Positions 59,228 through 64,000 of a stretch of 64,000 nt of DNA are shown one piece after another (positions within the stretch are counted from its first letter, which is position 1; the number at the start of each line of letters is the position of its first letter). The notes under the pieces were generated by a model, which saw nothing but the letters and a program-made list of their open reading frames with translations, was not told the origin of the DNA and did no database searches. The DNA comes from Erpobdella octoculata (taxonomy: Eukaryota; Annelida; Clitellata; Hirudinida; Erpobdellidae), in assembly GCA_963978895.1 (NCBI GenBank), contig OZ022242.1, positions 13,925,907 to 13,989,906 of the forward strand, given 5' to 3'. A program made the translations under genes and the position numbers.

Positions 59228-62200
59228 TCATTTCACTCTAGGTGTTGTCGTTCCTGATCTGTAGCCTGTTATATCCATCAAGTTAGCTTTTGAAGCCCAT
59301 CCTGATAAATCTTTCTTTTCACCAAATTTGATCTCATAAGCCACTTCGGATATGCGAGAGTACAAGATTACCACCCCAATGATCTGGAAATGTACACAAA
59401 ACCAGTCAAAAATACTCTTGTCATTTAAAATGTAAACATTTCATGGCAGTAATTTGTGCTCAGAACAAAGAGCCATGCATTTTGAATTGTATTAATAAAC
59501 ATTTATTGATCCTCTTTAAATAGAAAAAAATAACAATTAAAAGAAACAGTTGATATTAATAAAAAAAAAAATTAAACTGACATTTATGATTGTCCTCACC
59601 ACCCAATAAATGAAGGTAAAAACAAGATATCCGAGCCTCTAGAAGAAATATACAAAAATCTCAATAGAAAAATAAATTGTGACAAAATTAAATTACTGGT
59701 ATGAATGTTTCCTCATAACTTACAAAAGTGTTGTAGGAATAGTAAGAGTACTTGTACAACCCTGTTCCTAGTTCTATGAGGATGTAGCAGGTGAACAATA
59801 CCAGGTACCATTTTGTTATCAGGAACTCATAGTATGTGGGCTGCAATAAAAAAATCGTAAAGAAATTACTCAAGTGGATGGATCAAACGCAGGCTGTAAA
59901 ATATTTTTCTTTTTTTTTCAGCATAGAACATATTAAATAATATTCAACTAAAACATATAATTAATAAACTAATTTCGAAATTGTGATGGTCCAATATAGC
60001 TCATGTAATTCCAATGATGACTTACAAATCTTTTAATGGCGATGGCAAGCAGGATGGAGTTGCCAATGACAAAAAGATGGATAATGAACATAAGAATGTT
60101 GCAAGCAAGCCAGCCTAAAATTCAAATATGGAATTAGTTTAAATAGTTTTAAACAAGTTTTTAATAAAATATAAAACATTACAAACTAAATAAATCTTAT
60201 CAAATTTAATTGCAATTATAAAATAATCATAAAAAATTTAATCTTATTTAGCCAATAAAATGTTAAATGGAAATCTTTTTTAACAGTAAAATACAATGAT
60301 AACTAAAATTTAATAATAGCAATAAAATGACGAATTCAAATACAATAATAATTATAATTTAATCAATAAGTTCAGAGGTTTGTTGACTTTCTTGTTCATA
60401 AACTTATTAATAATAAATTATTTTGTGACATAATAACAAACAAATAATTTTCACCTTCCCAGGCATGAGCTCGCCATGTTGATTCAAAACCTCCTGCAAT
60501 CTCGAAATTTGAATTTGCAAAAGCAATAATGTCAAGAAGTTCCAAGATAGCTGCTCCAAATGCTACCACCTAAATGATAATATTTTTCTAGCTAATACCT
60601 TGTAAATTATTTAGAACATTAAATTATTTAGAACGTTAAATTATTTAGAAAATTAAAGTTTTCTCTCCACTTTAACTTATATTTAATAATATTTTTGTGT
60701 CTGTTTTATGGTGAAATCAATTAAATTTTAATGTTTTCAGTGAATGATTATGATTCAAAAATTCTTATTATAAAAAACTAGCTAATACCTTGTAAATTAT
60801 TTAGAACATTAAATTTTTTAGAACATTAAATTTTTCTCTCCACTTCAACTTATATTTAATTAATTTAATAGTGTTTTTGTAACTGTTTAATGGTGAAATC
60901 AATTAAATTTTATTAATGTTTTCAATAAATGATTATGATTCAAAAATTTGTATAATTAAAAATCAAACAGAATGACGACGAACGGAGTTAGCCTGGTTCA
61001 GTTACTAGTTCTATACTGCGTACTCTACACTAAATAGGAACCCATACAATATTTAAAAAGATTAGTCAGCAGGGCCGTATTTAGCGGTCAGACCGCCCCT
61101 GGGCTTTGGCAGCATGGGCCGCCCCTCAGTGTGGGCAATATTTTTCCTGGACAATCGCAATCCACAATTATTTGTCTTCATTTTCTTTATTGGCAAGTCG
61201 CCGAATTATAACATTACAATTAAACGGAAGTGCCAAAGAGGCGGAAATACAGTGCTTATATAGCCTGTTGACACCCACGCACACAAATACAGAAATTTAA
61301 CGCAAAAAGAAGTGAAAACCTAGCACAGCTAGGGAAATTTTGTATGAGTGATAAACAATAGTTATAATGCACAACACAGTTGCTTTAAAGTGGATTCCAA
61401 ACATATGCATGTACTTTGACAATCTTTGTATGAAAATATGTGAACACACCACTGAAAATCAAGGTGTACATTTTAGAAACGTGTGACGTGTCATATTGGC
61501 TTTCGCCGGGCCTTCACTACACTGAAGTCATTAATAATTGTGTCACAATCGAGTGTTTCCAAAATTGACGACTCTATACACAATAATGACATACTGGTCA
61601 TCTTGTCTTGAGAGAGGGAGGAACGCAGGTAATTCTTAATACGCTTCAAACCTGAGAAACTGCGTTCGGTGCAACAGTTTGTTGCCATAAGGCATAGATA
61701 AATTCTAAGAGTAATCTCCAAATTTGGATATACATCTGTGAAAAGGTTCTCGCGGATCATTTTCATCATATCAGCGGCTGTTTTTGGACCACACTCATTG
61801 ATTTGACTTCGGAGATGCGCAGCGAAGTGAATGCATTCTTTTGTGAGGGAATCTCTGTCGAAGTCATTCGGCAATTCTTCACTGAGGCTAACAATAGAAG
61901 AGGAAATATCGGCAGACGTCATGGTACTGATTCTTATCAAGAATCCGAAATGTTTGTTGAGATAGATGTAGGCCTCGCAATTTCTGGACCTATTCTACAT
62001 GATTACCAACCTTTTTAATGTGGCAGAATAACTATGTAAAAAACTAAAAAAGACAAATAATTTTTTTTCATCCTCATTTCTGGCCGCCCCCTATTACCGG
62101 CCGCCCCTGGGCTTCAGCCCCGGTCAGCCCTTTGGTAAATACAGCCCTGTTAGTCAGTAATCAAATTAAAAGAAACTTACGCATGTGTATATGCAAACCA

Positions 62201-62258
62201 CAAGTGTGGCTACTTTTAGTTTCCAGCACAAAAAATTATCCAACACTAGAAATCCCAT
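59228..62258 (-). CDS. Four-span membrane protein of unknown family, 6 exons
   Basis: I do not recognise the family. Minus-strand exons are 62258-62181, 60569-60455, 60114-60026, 59840-59724, 59638-59600 and 59383-59228. All introns are GT-AG and every phase matches, giving 197 residues from MGFLVLDNFFCWKL to a TGA. Four hydrophobic segments are visible at about residues 16-40, 66-92, 101-124 and 136-158. The N-terminus carries Cys-Trp and a basic pair before the first span, and the polar C-terminal tail (residues 162-197) contains KFGEKKDLSGWASKANLMD and a Thr/Arg-rich end. The first extracellular or lumenal loop has FESTWRAHAWEGW. The layout resembles small tetraspan proteins such as the LAPTM- or claudin-like groups, but no diagnostic motif is present. 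Intron 1 carries a hAT element. Confidence 0.75.
61070..62149 (-). mobile_element. hAT element in intron 1 of the membrane-protein gene
   Basis: Ends CAGGGCCGTATTTAGC and, reverse-complemented, CAGGGCTGTATTTACC. The flanking 8-mer TTAGTCAG is identical on both sides (61062-61069 and 62150-62157). The minus strand at 61940-61491 keeps only a transposase C-terminus: LEITLRIYLCLMATNCCTER, then SFSGLKRIKNYLRSSLSQDK and MTSMSLLCIES, the hAT dimerisation motif of the ZMYM1-like or P52rIPK-like branch. The N-terminal and catalytic parts are missing, so it is non-autonomous. Confidence 0.88.
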
Positions 62259-62518
62259 TATTGTGTATTTGTAGTCTGATTTATCGTCGAGCAAACTAAC
62301 TACTAATTGATTTGAATGGGATGCATTTATTTACCGAAAAAGGTAAACATAATACAGGTGGGTACCTCAGCGATACCTAATACTCTTCATTGTCTTTGGC
62401 TACATACACAAAATAATCAATTTTTAAATTATTATTTAATTATTTTAGTTTTTGTAGACAAAAAAATGTTTAAATTGCATTAAAACGTCAATTCCAAGCA
62501 ATTGGAAGGCCCTGAAAC

Positions 62519-62760
62519 AGTGGCGGATTTGAAGGGGGCGTCCGCAGCGCGCGTCTCCCGTTCCGCCACCAATAAACACTGTTTTATTTATATACTAATT
62601 CAAGATGACCACCCCAATGATCTGGCATTGCCCGGAGTTTTTAGTGGTTTTGTGACCGATTTTAATTTTTTTTATACAAAAACGCTTCTCTAATAACTCT
62701 TAAGGTTGTGTGAAAATTTTATTACGATCGGATGAATGGTGTAGCAATGCATAATGAAAA
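62519..62760 (-). repeat. Truncated inverted copy of the CTAG-end repeat
   Basis: Reverse complement of 62698-62757 matches 44572-44632 (ATGCATTGCTACACCAT, GATCGTAATAAAATTTTCAC). 62623-62660 matches the terminal part of the same element (ATTGCCCGGAGTTTTTAGTG). The expected GC-rich CTAG terminus is missing and replaced at 62601-62625 by sequence copied from an exon boundary of the membrane-protein gene. Confidence 0.55.
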
Positions 62761-62799
62761 ACCCTCGTTGTTCAAAATCATAACAGTAGGCAAGTTTTT

Positions 62800-63020
62800 T
62801 CAAGTTTGACTTGAACCGTTCCAGTTTGGAGGTTAACATATGGAAGAATCTTGTTTAGCCACTCCCACAAAAACGTCTACCAAGTGACATAAAAAGTCAT
62901 TTTCTTCGGAAAAAATATTATTTTGCCATTTTTGATAGGTGATAATTTTCTTCTGTCTGCTTGCAAGAATCTTAGTAATTAATAATGCAGCTTAAAAGTT
63001 ATTCTCTGCTTTGAAGTGTC
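62800..63020 (-). repeat. Inverted copy of the repeat at 18610-18850
   Basis: CTTGAACCGTTCCAGTTTGG and CCCACAAAAACGTCTACCAA match the reverse complement of the GATA-intron copy, with similarity on to the GAAGTGTCTGATGA end. Confidence 0.7.
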
Positions 63021-64000
63021 TGATGACCTAACTCCGCAGTTCGATGGAAAAAGAGATTTTGTTGACAGTGACGGATCTAGAGGGGGCCCAGGGAACAAGT
63101 TTAAAAAGTTAAACAATAATTTTTTAATTAGCTTGCAATTTTATTATGTTCTTCTGTATCCTGAGGCTTTATCTTTACTAAATTCAAATCTCGACCATCA
63201 ATAGTTCTGATAATTGGCAGATATTTTAGAATTTCTGGCTTTTTTCAAACCAATTCAATACAAAATATAATTAAAATAGTATATCAAAAACATTTAGACT
63301 TTCACGGGCAGGTCTATCAAAAAGTTGAAAATGACACTTTTTTTCTAAATAAATTTAGCCTGCTCAACAAGTTCTTAAAAGAGCAATCATTTGTAATATG
63401 AATAAAAGCTGTAAGTTCAGGGACGTCAATTTAGAGGGAGCAGAGAGGGTATTCTCCTTCTAACCTTTCAGTGGGCCCCCTGACGTAGTTTTAGGTCCCA
63501 AAGAAATAGAATTGAGGCCCCAAAATTGACCTAAGAAGTGTAAAGTTGAAGATTCAGAGGTTTGAATTTTTCTTTAAAGAAATGAACCATGAGTTTTAGT
63601 TTGTTTAAAGAAAGCGATATTTGATTTTTTTAAAGTAAAAAGTTATAATAAAAACTTAGTTTTTACCAATGCTTTTATTAACTCGTCGGCTCTGTTTCTC
63701 TGTCTGTTTCTCTGTCTGTTTCTCTGTCTGTTTCTCTGTCTGTTTCAAATCTTGCAATCAATTTTTGAGTCACTTCCTGATGTTAGATTTTTTTCAAATT
63801 TTGCATACATGCTCAAGATAGAAGACAATGCAATATTCAATTATTAGTTTTACAATAAGTCAATTAATTTAGTTAATTTTCTTGAGGATTTTATCGAGGG
63901 GTTTCTTGAGGGTTTTCTTGAGGGTTTTCTTGAGGGTTTTCTTGACCACAAAACGCTAACCGACTGGCAGACTATTTTACCAAGTTAACACGAACCACAC
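63021..64000. other. Repeat-rich end of window
   Basis: A hAT-end-like GTGACGGATCTAGAGGGGGC near 63068, a copy of the GGGCCCCCTGACGTAGTTTT repeat at 63470-63510, a 12-bp CTCTGTCTGTTT minisatellite at 63689-63745 and four units of TTTTCTTGAGGG at about 63900-63945. No gene seen. Confidence 0.6.

Overview
This window is nuclear DNA of an invertebrate animal. It is AT-rich, with GT-AG introns, very long microsatellites and many DNA transposons. The gene set is purely metazoan: a GATA1/2/3-class factor, membrane UDP-glycosyltransferases, a ciliary microtubule protein, APE1 and LHPP. A spiralian such as an annelid or mollusc would fit, and the satellite-bearing Helitron-like repeats resemble elements known from bivalves. 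The species cannot be fixed from the sequence.

Layout. 1-11.4 kb has no recognisable host gene. It holds a hAT remnant, simple repeats including about 196 perfect copies of a pentanucleotide, and possible upstream control sequence for the next gene. 11.5-23.9 kb (+) is a four-exon GATA gene whose 8.9-kb first intron carries two hAT elements, a 959-bp tetranucleotide array and a LINE 3' end. 25.1-29.4 kb (+) holds two tandem intronless UDP-glycosyltransferase genes. 29.6-30.2 kb (+) is a two-exon CFAP68 homologue, convergent with an eight-exon APE1 endonuclease gene at 30.4-36.0 kb (-). 36.9-48.3 kb is a transposon island: a P-element-like element with THAP remnants, three copies of a Helitron-like element, two of them with a core of about 155-bp tandem repeats and each with a (CAGT)n tract, a broken LINE, and one small intronless gene with a TAF6-like histone fold. 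50.0-53.1 kb is a hAT element that looks structurally complete, with a perfect 8-bp target duplication and a 656-codon spliced transposase. 53.2-56.9 kb (-) is a seven-exon LHPP-type phosphatase. 59.2-62.3 kb (-) is a six-exon gene for a 197-residue four-span membrane protein I cannot name, with a hAT element in its first intron. The last 1.7 kb is repeats.

The host genes do not form a pathway; this is ordinary mixed metazoan gene order. Exon joins for GATA, APE1, LHPP, CFAP68, the membrane protein and the hAT transposase were worked out by hand, and every junction keeps the reading frame. Nearly all long open frames elsewhere are microsatellite translations. I found no convincing RNA gene, CRISPR array or clearly new molecular system. 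The most unusual observations are the complete hAT element, the P-like element with matched termini and target duplication, the satellite-bearing Helitron-like family, a 73-bp duplication over a UGT start codon, and a 24/25-bp copy of an exon boundary next to a truncated repeat.
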